Source of the DNA: Archaeoglobus_B sp964471215 | Lineage (GTDB): Archaea > Halobacteriota > Archaeoglobi > Archaeoglobales > Archaeoglobaceae | Length of the DNA: 38,966 nt | Assembly (NCBI GenBank): GCA_964471215.1 | Contig: CAYYFC010000012.1 | Coordinates: 1-38,966 of the forward strand | Direction of reading: 5' to 3' | In this document: positions 23,842 through 31,404 of the stretch, one piece after another | Numbering within the stretch: position 1 is the first letter of the stretch | Layout: each line of letters starts with the position of its first letter | The notes under the pieces: generated by a model | What the model saw: the letters and a program-made list of their open reading frames with translations, nothing else | Databases searched by the model: none | What the model was told of the DNA's origin: nothing | Translations under genes and position numbers: made by a program

Positions 23842-23990
23842 TTAGGATTCAATAACCTTAGCTCTCTTTTCATCGGAGAGCATATCATCGGACTTCTCCT
23901 CTTTCAGGGGAACCTCAGACTCCCCACATCTTGCCTTAAAACCCACATCTCCCATTAAGGGATTCAGGTCTTCAAATCCGCTAATGGAAA
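23842..23990 (-). pseudogene. TnpB C-terminal tail remnant
   Basis: On the minus strand this reads ...NPLMGDVGFKARCGESEVPL, then KEEKSDDMLSDEKRAKVIES and a TAA at 23842-23844. The DVG...CGE segment parallels the tails at 3268 (GCGELRSPL) and 32010 (GRDVGVRMWGVP), which are the last codons of IS605-type tnpB genes. The 5' boundary is uncertain. The rest of the 400-base gap (23742-24142) is AT-rich with no other feature apart from the promoter of the next gene. Confidence 0.55.
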
Positions 23991-24142
23991 TATAAAAAAA
24001 CTTATGTCAAAATTTCAATATATTATATTCCTATGAACTTTGAAACGGCTTGTAAAATCTTTTATATAATAATATAATTTAGTTTTATTAACTTTCTTGG
24101 ATCACATAACAATTAACTTTAAAACATATTATATTATATGTT

Positions 24143-24382
24143 ATGTGGATTTTTAGATTTGATCCAGAGTTGATGGATGTTTATAGAAGGCTTTTTATAG
24201 GGATAGGTGTAAAGACATTTGGCTATTTAATAATCGCTGCTGGAATTTTTCTTTCGATAAAAAATAAGGATCTGGCCTGCAAGACTATTTACGTTGGGAT
24301 ATCTCTTGTCGTCTTGGGCTGGTTGCTGATATATCAGGCGTTGAAAATGGCTGGCACAAAAAAGGTTAAGCATTATATATAA
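24143..24382 (+). CDS. small two-span membrane protein of unknown function
   Basis: The 79-residue protein has two clear hydrophobic helices (about 23-39, TFGYLIIAAGIFLSI, and 49-67, IYVGISLVVLGWLLIYQAL) joined by a basic loop, with a soluble N-terminal stretch starting MWIFRFDPELMDVYRRLF. The TATA-like TATATTATATG (about 24128-24139) is so close to the ATG that a TSS would lie within the gene; an earlier box at about 24108-24118 may be used instead. Its 3' end overlaps by ten bases the convergent Cys protein gene that ends the MoxR/VWA/GXGXG cassette. Family is not recognised. Confidence 0.65.
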   Translation: MWIFRFDPELMDVYRRLFIGIGVKTFGYLIIAAGIFLSIKNKDLACKTIYVGISLVVLGWLLIYQALKMAGTKKVKHYI

Positions 24383-24717
24383 TGACTTCTGCTCTCCTTG
24401 TCCTCCTTATCTATAGCCATTAAAATAGCATAAAGCCTTTCTCCGATTATCCTTACCTTCTTCAGCTCCTGATAAAATATCGTAAAAGTTGCATAGGGAT
24501 GACCGCACGGATAATCGTATTTCAATATCGGACAGCCCTTGCATCCGAATTTCTGGTATTTAATGCAGAACGAAGTTATCTGTATTGCGACATCTTCAAT
24601 AGATTTTAGAGCTTCGAGTATCGATTCCCACTTCTTTAAAGCTACCTCCGAATCGCTCTTACCCTCATCAAGACTCTTCTTCGCATCCTCAAACGTATAA
24701 AGCTTTATCTCCTTCAT
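24373..24717 (-). CDS. small four-Cys protein at the end of the MoxR/VWA/GXGXG cassette
   Basis: The 114-residue product is mostly helical. A single cluster of four Cys lies at 51, 59, 62 and 71 (CX7CX2CX8C, in CIKYQKFGCKGCPILKYDYP), followed by a conserved-looking GHPY. Such spacing suits a zinc or iron-sulfur site, and the first and last helices (20-45 and 80-102) would flank it. No family is recognised. It starts 11 bases after the stop of the GXGXG gene at 24729 and shares its transcript, so it is probably a cassette member. GGAGGTGT just before its ATG is a good ribosome binding site. The MoxR protein carries a comparable four-Cys motif. Confidence 0.7.
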   Translation of the reverse strand: MKEIKLYTFEDAKKSLDEGKSDSEVALKKWESILEALKSIEDVAIQITSFCIKYQKFGCKGCPILKYDYPCGHPYATFTIFYQELKKVRIIGERLYAILMAIDKEDKESRSHYI

Positions 24718-24728
24718 ATTTACACCTC

Positions 24729-25535
24729 CTAACTGTATCTAACCCAACCATTCCTCCAAACGTAAATGCTTCCTCCTCTCCTATCACCGCTGATCGATTT
24801 TATATCACCGTAAATCCTAATAACACCACCTATCATCTCATCCCCGACCCAGAATCCCGCATTACCCTTTATTATTATCTCCCCTCCTTCCATCTTCTGT
24901 CCTATCACATCTCCAGCATTTCCTTCAACCACTATCTTCCCATCCTTCATCCTCTCTCCAATCCAATTTCTTGCACTACCGTTTACTATTATCTTCCCGC
25001 CATTCATGGACTTCCCCAGATAATTTCCAACGTATCCGTAGACTTCGATTATTCCGCTCCTCATTTTAAATCCAAGACAGAATGCCTTGTTCCCTATCAC
25101 TTTAAGAATTCCGTTCTTATGCTCGTAACCAAGTCCAGATATACTTCCTCGGTATTTTCTTAAGTCGAGTTTTATCTCATCGTCCCTGCCCAATACGTCG
25201 TGATAAAGACCGGATATAAAGCATCCTAGCATACCTCCCTGTATGTAGTTAGGGAAGATGTCGTTGAATAAGACCTCTATATCTCTTGCACTCAACCTGC
25301 ACTCCTTACCAATTCTTCTGCCAAACTTGAACACATCATCCATAAATTCGAACTTCCATGAAGGTATTTCCGATATAAACTCTAGGAACTCGTTTACTAT
25401 ATCGTATAGAATTGACCTTGTCCTCCCTCTATCGTATTCTACTGTCCTCCTACTTTCAACACTATCTATCCTTACCAAATTATACCTGTCTATCAGATCT
25501 TTCAAATCCCTTATATCCTTATTCATACCTATCAA
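24729..25535 (-). CDS. GXGXG beta-helix protein (FwdC/GltS-alpha C-terminal-like), paralogue 2
   Basis: Residues 150-247 form five repeats of about 19-20 residues of the type GxxMxGGxIxVxGNAG: MRSGIIEVYGYVGNYLG, MNGGKIIVNGSARNWIG, MKDGKIVVEGNAGDVIG, MEGGEIIIKGNAGFWVG and MIGGVIRIYGDI. This is the right-handed beta-helix seen in glutamate synthase alpha and in subunit C of formylmethanofuran dehydrogenase. Ahead of it is a helical region (1-115) ending in GGMLGCFISGLYHDVL; the GCFISG motif is shared with the paralogue at 27305. No cofactor motif is visible, so a structural or binding role is likely. It overlaps the VWA gene by 17 bases. Function is unknown. Confidence 0.85.
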   Translation of the reverse strand: MIGMNKDIRDLKDLIDRYNLVRIDSVESRRTVEYDRGRTRSILYDIVNEFLEFISEIPSWKFEFMDDVFKFGRRIGKECRLSARDIEVLFNDIFPNYIQGGMLGCFISGLYHDVLGRDDEIKLDLRKYRGSISGLGYEHKNGILKVIGNKAFCLGFKMRSGIIEVYGYVGNYLGKSMNGGKIIVNGSARNWIGERMKDGKIVVEGNAGDVIGQKMEGGEIIIKGNAGFWVGDEMIGGVIRIYGDIKSISGDRRGGSIYVWRNGWVRYS

Positions 25536-27048
25536 CTACTGAAGTTATGGCAATTCTCGGTATATCCTCCTCTCTTTCAACCTCTATAATATTTACGTTT
25601 CTAAGCTTTTTGAACATTTCAAAGTTCTTTCTGAACTCGTCCATATCCTTTACATCCGATTTTATCCATATAAGCGTTAATCCGTATTTAAAGTCGCTAA
25701 AGAACTTTAAGACCTCTGATATGTTTTGCAGACCGGCATCTGTTATCAGTATGTAATCAGCATCACCCACAATTCTAACGTATTCTTCCAACTGCTTTAC
25801 GTTTAAAGTCGTTCCACCTCCCTGGTATATCTTGATATACCTGAACACGTCATCCGTTTTCGTTGGTAAGAGCTCTATATTTCTGTTCGAAAAGTTTATA
25901 ACACCGACACTGGCTCCGCTTTCAATATAACTCTTTGCTATAGCAAACGCACCCAGAACTGCGTAAGAAATTTTCTTATCAGGATTTCTCATGCTTCCAG
26001 AGGAATCTATTATTATAACGGCATTTTTGACGGATTTGTAGTCGAATCCCTCGAAATCCTCAAACGTATATCTCTTGGCTATTCCTGGAATCAATTTTCC
26101 ATAGCTTTCTATCGGATTGTATGAATCTATACCGTCCTCAATTTCAAAGTCTTTTATTTCAGATGGATATAGGGATCCGGTTTTTTTCAAAGGCTTTATG
26201 TATATGGTGTAGTTCATTGCCCTAACCTTGTACCATTCTATATCCGGTTCTTCGAATTCCCTTTTCAGATCGGACGCACCTATACCTATTTTTCTTTCCT
26301 CCTCAATTTCGAACCCTTCAAAGAACTCTTTAACTATTTTTATATATTCATCTTTTTCAACTTCCTTGGCTATCTCCCTTAACGCCCTCTTTATATCCTC
26401 ACATGAGAAGTCATCTAAGTCAAAGGTTATGAACGGAACGCTCTGTTCTGATATGACATCCTCAATTATATCGGCAAATCTCCTTATATTATTCTTCAGT
26501 CTAATCCTGCTAGTATCAAGGTAATCTATCTCGATCAATTTCTTCAGTTTCTTCTTCAAAACACCGTCAAGCTTGTACTTACCGAAATCAAGACCGGTTA
26601 TTTTGTTTAAAAGAGCTCTTGTCAGATGATCTATTTTCGTGATGGGCTTAACCTCTCTGTATACCTGTGTTATGTCATCCAATCCCTTATTTATAACTAA
26701 ATCGAGATTTACAACTATGTCATCGTATAGATTCCTTATAATCTTTTTGTTCCTTCTTTTTCCGAGCCAATGAAGCTCAAGTATTATCGTTTTTGCATCG
26801 TAAGGATGTTTTACCCAGTGATTTAATTCGTGGTGAAGGATTCCGAGCACAGCCTTCTCGCTCAGACTCTTCAGCTGCTTCCTACTTATAACTATCCTGT
26901 ACTTCCTCGACGAAAAGTCCAGATAACTGTTTGGTACATCTTTTATCTCAAATTTTATAGGCGGATAAAAAAGATCCTTCCTGGCCTTTTTGAACAGCGA
27001 TTCGATCATTTCAATAAACTCTAGATCGGATTTAAAAACCCTTGTCAC
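25519..27048 (-). CDS. VWA domain protein with N-terminal HExxH metallopeptidase-like region (DUF2201-like)
   Basis: The 509-residue protein has two recognisable parts. Near the N-terminus GILHHELNHWVKHPYD supplies HExxH (H73, E74, H77), and LYDDIVVNLDLV (about 107-118) resembles the D...N segment of DUF2201-type predicted metallopeptidases. The C-terminal VWA domain (about 340-505) has a complete MIDAS: DSSGSM (D348, S350, S352), GGGTTL (T413/T414) and ITDAG (D437). The middle (130-335) is helical and charged. VWA proteins of this kind partner MoxR ATPases, encoded here at 28036. The start is GTG 27048; ATG at residue 14 is an alternative, and a TATA-like TTTTATAATTA lies just upstream. Confidence 0.88.
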   Translation of the reverse strand: MTRVFKSDLEFIEMIESLFKKARKDLFYPPIKFEIKDVPNSYLDFSSRKYRIVISRKQLKSLSEKAVLGILHHELNHWVKHPYDAKTIILELHWLGKRRNKKIIRNLYDDIVVNLDLVINKGLDDITQVYREVKPITKIDHLTRALLNKITGLDFGKYKLDGVLKKKLKKLIEIDYLDTSRIRLKNNIRRFADIIEDVISEQSVPFITFDLDDFSCEDIKRALREIAKEVEKDEYIKIVKEFFEGFEIEEERKIGIGASDLKREFEEPDIEWYKVRAMNYTIYIKPLKKTGSLYPSEIKDFEIEDGIDSYNPIESYGKLIPGIAKRYTFEDFEGFDYKSVKNAVIIIDSSGSMRNPDKKISYAVLGAFAIAKSYIESGASVGVINFSNRNIELLPTKTDDVFRYIKIYQGGGTTLNVKQLEEYVRIVGDADYILITDAGLQNISEVLKFFSDFKYGLTLIWIKSDVKDMDEFRKNFEMFKKLRNVNIIEVEREEDIPRIAITSVVDRYE

Positions 27049-27111
27049 AGAAATAATTATAAAATTTAATGTATTCTTACATTTTATATCTCAGGTTGGA
27101 GATCAGAGAAG

Positions 27112-27307
27112 GTCGCTAAGGAAGCTTTGGGGCGGGAAGGGATTAGCTCGCTGGAGGTTTGTTAGTGTCATCAACTTTCATAAATTATATTGTAGAGGGT
27201 TGCTCTGACCCGGCCCGATGACAAAAACCGAAGCATATGATGCCATTGTGAGACAGATATGGTGGTTCCCCTACGGGGAACCCTCGCAGTTTACGGCGGG
27301 GAGGTCA
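27112..27307 (+). repeat. ~190-bp structured IS-end repeat, copy 2, inside the cassette operon
   Basis: It aligns to copy 1 at 3381-3575. Near its right end is the perfect hairpin GGTTCCCC-TAC-GGGGAACC (27264-27282), followed by ACGGCGGGGAGGTCA. The last three bases (27305-27307) are also the stop codon of the GXGXG gene on the other strand. The remaining gap to the VWA gene (27049-27111) holds only AT-rich promoter-like sequence. Confidence 0.65.
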
Positions 27308-28039
27308 GCGATAATAGATGTAGTAATCAACACTCTTTTCAAACCATCTTCCATCCTTCCAATAATAAATCCTTCCTGCACCTCTGTATCCGAAGGATTT
27401 GACCGTGCCCATAACCCTAATAACCCCTCCCCTCATCTTATTACCGACCATCGCCCCCGCATTACCCTTTATAAAAATCTCACCACCTCTCATCTCCTCA
27501 CCAACACCGTATCTGGCATTTCCCTCCACTATTATCTTTCCACCCTCCATGTACAGTCCCAGATAATTCTCAACATTTCCCTTAATCACTATGCATCCGT
27601 CCTTCATCCTTTCTCCTATCCAGTTACCACCATCTCCAAATACTACTATTTCTCCCCCCTCCATCCCATATCCTACCTTATTTCCGACGTTACCTCTTAT
27701 CAAAATCCTTCCATGTCTAAGCCTGTATCCTATGTAGTTTATCTTTCTTTTAAATCTCAGTTCTATCGTGCTACCCTTTCTCAACACATTGCTGAGGATT
27801 CCCGATATGAAGCATCCATCAGCTCTACGATTTATCAAAAATTCAAGCAAACCCTTAATTCTTTCTCTGTCTATCCAGTTAGAAACTTCAATTCCTATCT
27901 TAAATCTGTCCTCCATTGAGTATTCATGGATTTCATCCATCAAACGCTTAAGCTTTTCAGATACATCCGGTAGATCTCTAACCTTACGCTTAGGTATCCT
28001 GAGTATATCTGGATTTCTATCGAGGATTCTCCTTATCAT
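27305..28039 (-). CDS. GXGXG beta-helix protein, paralogue 1
   Basis: The 244-residue protein is a paralogue of the one at 24729. The helical N-terminal region (1-90) ends in DGCFISGILSNVLRKG, sharing GCFISG. Then come about six beta-helix repeats (about 105-220): LRHGRILIRGNVGNKVG, MEGGEIVVFGDGGNWIG, MKDGCIVIKGNVENYLG, MEGGKIIVEGNARYGVG, MRGGEIFIKGNAGAMVG and MRGGVIRVMGTV. GNWIGERMKDG is almost identical between the two paralogues. The start overlaps the MoxR stop as ATGA, so translation is coupled. The last codons (Arg and TGA) come from the inserted IS-end repeat, so the natural C-terminus may have been different. Function is unknown. Confidence 0.85.
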   Translation of the reverse strand: MIRRILDRNPDILRIPKRKVRDLPDVSEKLKRLMDEIHEYSMEDRFKIGIEVSNWIDRERIKGLLEFLINRRADGCFISGILSNVLRKGSTIELRFKRKINYIGYRLRHGRILIRGNVGNKVGYGMEGGEIVVFGDGGNWIGERMKDGCIVIKGNVENYLGLYMEGGKIIVEGNARYGVGEEMRGGEIFIKGNAGAMVGNKMRGGVIRVMGTVKSFGYRGAGRIYYWKDGRWFEKSVDYYIYYR

Positions 28040-29355
28040 ATCTCCCTTATCAAACTCTTAAAAAACGGATGATTAAAGTTCCCCGCCAGCTCCTTTAATC
28101 TATCGTATTCCCCATTTATTATGCATCTATACGCCTCTATCTGATATTCCCTGTGCTCATCCCATCTTCTCCTCACCTCAGATATAAGCTCTTTAACAGC
28201 GTATAGTTCATCGCAGCAGTCCTTTTCAACATCTCTTATTTCGCTTATCTTTTTGTAATTTATTTCACTTCTATGCCAAAGAACATATGGCATTATCGAT
28301 AAGACGTGCTCAAGACTAACCTCCTCTTCTTCAATCCATGCTAAAGCCTTGGAGTACTTGAAAAGGCTTATTTCAGCTCTGTTAGAAATTGAGTAGAGAT
28401 CGGAGCATATGTAGTTTACGTAATGGCATCCGTCGCACTTGGAAAAATCCTTTTTTAGACCAAGCTGACAGTAGACCTCCTGACCTATGAAATCCAGAAA
28501 AAGCTCCGCGTCCTCGGAGACGTCATTTTTCTCTATCTCCTTACTTATCCTCCTTATCTCATCATCTTTCGGTATTTCAACTCTAAACCCCTCTTTACTA
28601 AGCCTATCTTCAAGTATATCCTTGAATTCCTCTGATTTTTCCCTTATAAATCTTATAACATCATCAGCTTTTTCGGTTTCATTATTTTCAGATATATACT
28701 CGATCAATTCCCTCGTTATCCTTCTATCCCTTAATATTTCGTCTTTCACACCTCTTCTTATCAATCTCTTTCTTATGGGATGTATTCTTCCCGTTTCGAC
28801 TGCTATATCGAATCTATCCAGAAGTGGCTGTATGATCTTTGTCGTTCCGAGATCCTGGTAATTAACGGTTGCGAAAAATGTCTTATCGTCCTTGAATACA
28901 ATCGTGTCCCCCCTGTAGCTCCATATATTTCTATCTATCTCATTTAAAATCATATTCTGCTTTCCCATCGGAAGTCTGTTTATCTCATCAACTATCAGAA
29001 CAGGTGAAAAAACGCATGCCTTCCATTTAACAACTTCTCTACCCTCCTTTTCAAGAATACCCAGATCAAGTGTCGCCTTGATCTTTTCTTCTGTCTGCTC
29101 TGGATGTCCGTGAATAGTTATGGACTGCACAAACTCTAAGGGAAGACCCTTTATTAAACTTGATATCCTCTCGCTCGACGTAGTTTTACCGCTTCCGTAA
29201 TCACCGAATATGAGTTCTCTACCATTTAAAATACACGTTATTATACCGAACAGCGCTATCGGTTCATATCTTCTGTCACCAACCTCAAATACTTCATCTC
29301 CCATGTAAAGTTTGTCCCTGATGACATCGTACAAACCCTTAACGATCTCTCTCAT
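28036..29355 (-). CDS. MoxR-type AAA+ ATPase with four-Cys insertion
   Basis: The 439-residue protein has an AAA+ core of the MoxR group: Walker A FGDYGSGKTTS (50-60), Walker B VLIVDEINRLP (119-129), sensor 1 FATVNYQD (161-168) and LLDRFDIAVETG (178-189), the typical MoxR segment. After the core come helical regions containing CQLGLKKDFSKCDGCHYVNY and a further Cys (C296, C307, C310, C317; CX10CX2CX6C), which could hold zinc or an iron-sulfur cluster and is unusual for MoxR. MoxR ATPases act with VWA proteins in enzyme maturation (CoxD/CoxE, CbbQ/CbbO, NorQ/NorD, RavA/ViaA). It is the first gene of its operon, with a promoter and palindrome at 29364-29390. Confidence 0.9.
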   Translation of the reverse strand: MREIVKGLYDVIRDKLYMGDEVFEVGDRRYEPIALFGIITCILNGRELIFGDYGSGKTTSSERISSLIKGLPLEFVQSITIHGHPEQTEEKIKATLDLGILEKEGREVVKWKACVFSPVLIVDEINRLPMGKQNMILNEIDRNIWSYRGDTIVFKDDKTFFATVNYQDLGTTKIIQPLLDRFDIAVETGRIHPIRKRLIRRGVKDEILRDRRITRELIEYISENNETEKADDVIRFIREKSEEFKDILEDRLSKEGFRVEIPKDDEIRRISKEIEKNDVSEDAELFLDFIGQEVYCQLGLKKDFSKCDGCHYVNYICSDLYSISNRAEISLFKYSKALAWIEEEEVSLEHVLSIMPYVLWHRSEINYKKISEIRDVEKDCCDELYAVKELISEVRRRWDEHREYQIEAYRCIINGEYDRLKELAGNFNHPFFKSLIREI

Positions 29356-29363
29356 TTAAAGAA

Positions 29364-29390
29364 CTTGATCAAGACAGCTTTATATATTTT
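29364..29390. promoter_or_regulatory. bidirectional TATA box and 10-bp palindrome between moxR and the 29408 gene
   Basis: The 52-base intergenic space contains TTTATATATTTT (29379-29390), usable as TATA box in both directions and about 25-30 bases from each start codon (29355 and 29408). The perfect palindrome CTTGATCAAG (29364-29373) covers the predicted moxR transcription start. It is a likely operator for a dimeric regulator, though none is encoded nearby. Confidence 0.5.
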
Positions 29391-29407
29391 GACTCACAAA
29401 TAAATTC

Positions 29408-29749
29408 ATGGTTAAGAAGGATATAGTACTCCTGAAGCATTCTGAGAGGTTGAAGTCAGGATTGATAATAGGAGCAAAACTCATAAGTGCTCTGGAGAAT
29501 TTAAAGGATGAGGAACTTGAGGGAGGTACGAAAATATTATCCCAATTCTTTAAAGCTCTTAGCACCGAAATAGGAATAGCTTACAACTCTACAAAGGATG
29601 AGAGATTTAAAAAGGCGTACGATATGATCAAGGACATGAACTTCTTGGATATAAAGGGTTCGATGGACAGGATTAGAAGGGCGATAACTCTTGTTACGAG
29701 CTGCGCGGCAGATGCATACATAAATCTCCAAAATTCGGGAATACTTTAG
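29408..29749 (+). CDS. small helical protein, divergent from the MoxR cassette
   Basis: The 113-residue protein is predicted all-helical, soluble and of mixed charge. It begins MVKKDIVLLKHSERLKSGLI and has one Cys (TSCAADAYINLQ near the C-terminus). No motif or family is recognised. ATG 29408 lies about 24 bases after the TATA-like box shared with moxR, so the transcript should be leaderless. The shared control region makes this a candidate accessory or regulatory partner of the MoxR/VWA/GXGXG cassette, but it has no HTH that I can see. Confidence 0.7.
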   Translation: MVKKDIVLLKHSERLKSGLIIGAKLISALENLKDEELEGGTKILSQFFKALSTEIGIAYNSTKDERFKKAYDMIKDMNFLDIKGSMDRIRRAITLVTSCAADAYINLQNSGIL

Positions 29750-29884
29750 AGTTCGACAAGCCTTTTATTAACAAAAGGTGAACGTAGAAGTCATGAGTTG
29801 TACACGTGCAACTATTTGAATCCGTTTTATGAAATTCCAAATCATGATGCGAAAATGGAGTATTACCTTAGATTTCTGAAGTAA
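29750..29884 (+). other. short open frame, possible gene fragment
   Basis: After the stop of the preceding gene a 44-codon frame runs to TAA 29882-29884, ending NPFYEIPNHDAKMEYYLRFL. It has no good start codon (a TTG at about 29798 is the only option). It reads more like protein than random AT-rich DNA, so it may be the tail of a lost gene. The family is not recognised. Confidence 0.25.
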
Positions 29885-29904
29885 TTACATGTTTCAAATT
29901 GATG

Positions 29905-31404
29905 TCATTTCGAGTTTTCGGTAATCTCCAAAAACCTGTTCTTCACCCAGTCTATCCCTAGCATTTTTATGAAGTATCCAGCTCTTGGTCCGTAATCCTT
30001 TCCGAGTATTGCCTTGTATATCGCACGAAAAGCCTTAGAAGGTTTTATACCTAGATCCCTTGAAACAGAGTATACGGCATTATGTATTTCCTCGGCATCC
30101 ATGTCAGTTCTCAATGAGCTTGCAAACTCCTTCAGAAACATCATCTCTTCATCGTCAAACATCTTCTTGTCAACTTCTTCAACAATTTCGAACTTTAACC
30201 TTTCAGGTGCAAATGTTTCAAGCCATTTCTTGGCGTATCTCAGCCTTCTTTCAACGTCCATTCTTGCCCTATCATCGATGCGATAAGTTCTCGACAGAAT
30301 CTCCAGCGATCTATTGAGATCCCATTTCGCTATCTGTCCAACCACGATCAGATGTCTGAAGGGAATATCGGAGTACTCTATATCTTCGGTTAATGAAAGC
30401 TCAACTGATCTATCACCTCTTCTCACACCCTCCTCAAATTCATCAACGAGCTCCAGTAGATTTGCCGGATCAAAGTCTATATGCTTTTTCGGTTTAACCT
30501 TTATTATTATGAACCTGACGATTTCGGGCGGTAAAACATCTAGAAATTCCCTGACAGGTATTACTATTCCCTTTGACGAACTCATGGCACCGACACCCTT
30601 CAGATGTATCCATTCATAAGGAATCGGATATGGTGGCTCTATACCGAATATCTCTCTTGCAAGCCTCTTTCCAGTATCGTAGCTTCCTCCTGCTGCAGCA
30701 TGATCCTTTCCAAATGGCTCGCATGTGATTTTTAAGATCTTCCATCTCGCTGCCCAATCAACACGCCAAGTTAATTTACCTCCACCTCTATAACTCGTTC
30801 TACCCTCGTTTCCACACTTACATCTGTAGTATATCCATCTGTCATCGAATCCCGTAACCCTTGTGGAATTTATCTTACCGCAATTTTCGCATAGTGGCAT
30901 GAAAGGATACCAATCCTTTTCAAGAGATCTCCCTGTAACCTCCTCAATTATCTTTGCTATTTTATCCCTCTTCTCAAGAGATACTCTTATTGCCTCCTCG
31001 TACATTCCTTCCTTATACATCTCATCCGCCCTTTCGACCTTGACAGGTATCCCGAGTATTTCAAGGGATTCAAGAAATGGTTGAAGAAAGTGCTCGGCGT
31101 AGTTTTCGTGGCATCCTTCTGGATCCGGTATCTCGCTTAGAGGCATTCCCACGTACTGCTCGTATTCCTTGGGTAAAAAAGGATACCTTCTCCTTAAAGG
31201 ATCAAACGTATCCGCTATGTATATCAATTCTGCCTCTCCACCCTTATCGATAACAGCCCTTCTAACGGCATCTGCTGTAAGCATTTCCCTTAGATTTCCT
31301 AGATGTATGTGTCCAGACGGTGTTATACCCGTGGCAATTCTGTGTCTTTTACATCTCCTCAGGAGTTCATCTGCAATTACATCTGCCCAGTGAATCTCTT
31401 CCAT
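29905..31404 (-). CDS. lysS: class I lysyl-tRNA synthetase
   Basis: This is the archaeal class I LysRS, unrelated to the class II enzyme of most bacteria. It has the HIGH-type TPSGHIHLGNLREMLTADAV at about 31-50 and the KMSKS-type GAMSSSKGIV. A zinc-type CENCGK/RCKCGNEG pair lies between them (about 176-206). I place the start at ATG 31404 (MEEIHWADVIADELLRR), because a TATA-like GTTTTAAAAG (31426-31435) lies about 25 bases upstream and would give a leaderless message; the frame extends seven codons further. Total length about 499 residues is normal. tRNA-Lys is not in the window. Confidence 0.96.
   Translation of the reverse strand: MEEIHWADVIADELLRRCKRHRIATGITPSGHIHLGNLREMLTADAVRRAVIDKGGEAELIYIADTFDPLRRRYPFLPKEYEQYVGMPLSEIPDPEGCHENYAEHFLQPFLESLEILGIPVKVERADEMYKEGMYEEAIRVSLEKRDKIAKIIEEVTGRSLEKDWYPFMPLCENCGKINSTRVTGFDDRWIYYRCKCGNEGRTSYRGGGKLTWRVDWAARWKILKITCEPFGKDHAAAGGSYDTGKRLAREIFGIEPPYPIPYEWIHLKGVGAMSSSKGIVIPVREFLDVLPPEIVRFIIIKVKPKKHIDFDPANLLELVDEFEEGVRRGDRSVELSLTEDIEYSDIPFRHLIVVGQIAKWDLNRSLEILSRTYRIDDRARMDVERRLRYAKKWLETFAPERLKFEIVEEVDKKMFDDEEMMFLKEFASSLRTDMDAEEIHNAVYSVSRDLGIKPSKAFRAIYKAILGKDYGPRAGYFIKMLGIDWVKNRFLEITENSK

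Noticed and set aside
27218..27919. A 233-codon plus-strand frame over the GXGXG-1 gene.
   Set aside because: It mirrors the repeats of the opposite strand and has low-complexity Ser/Tyr/Pro composition; the minus-strand gene explains it.
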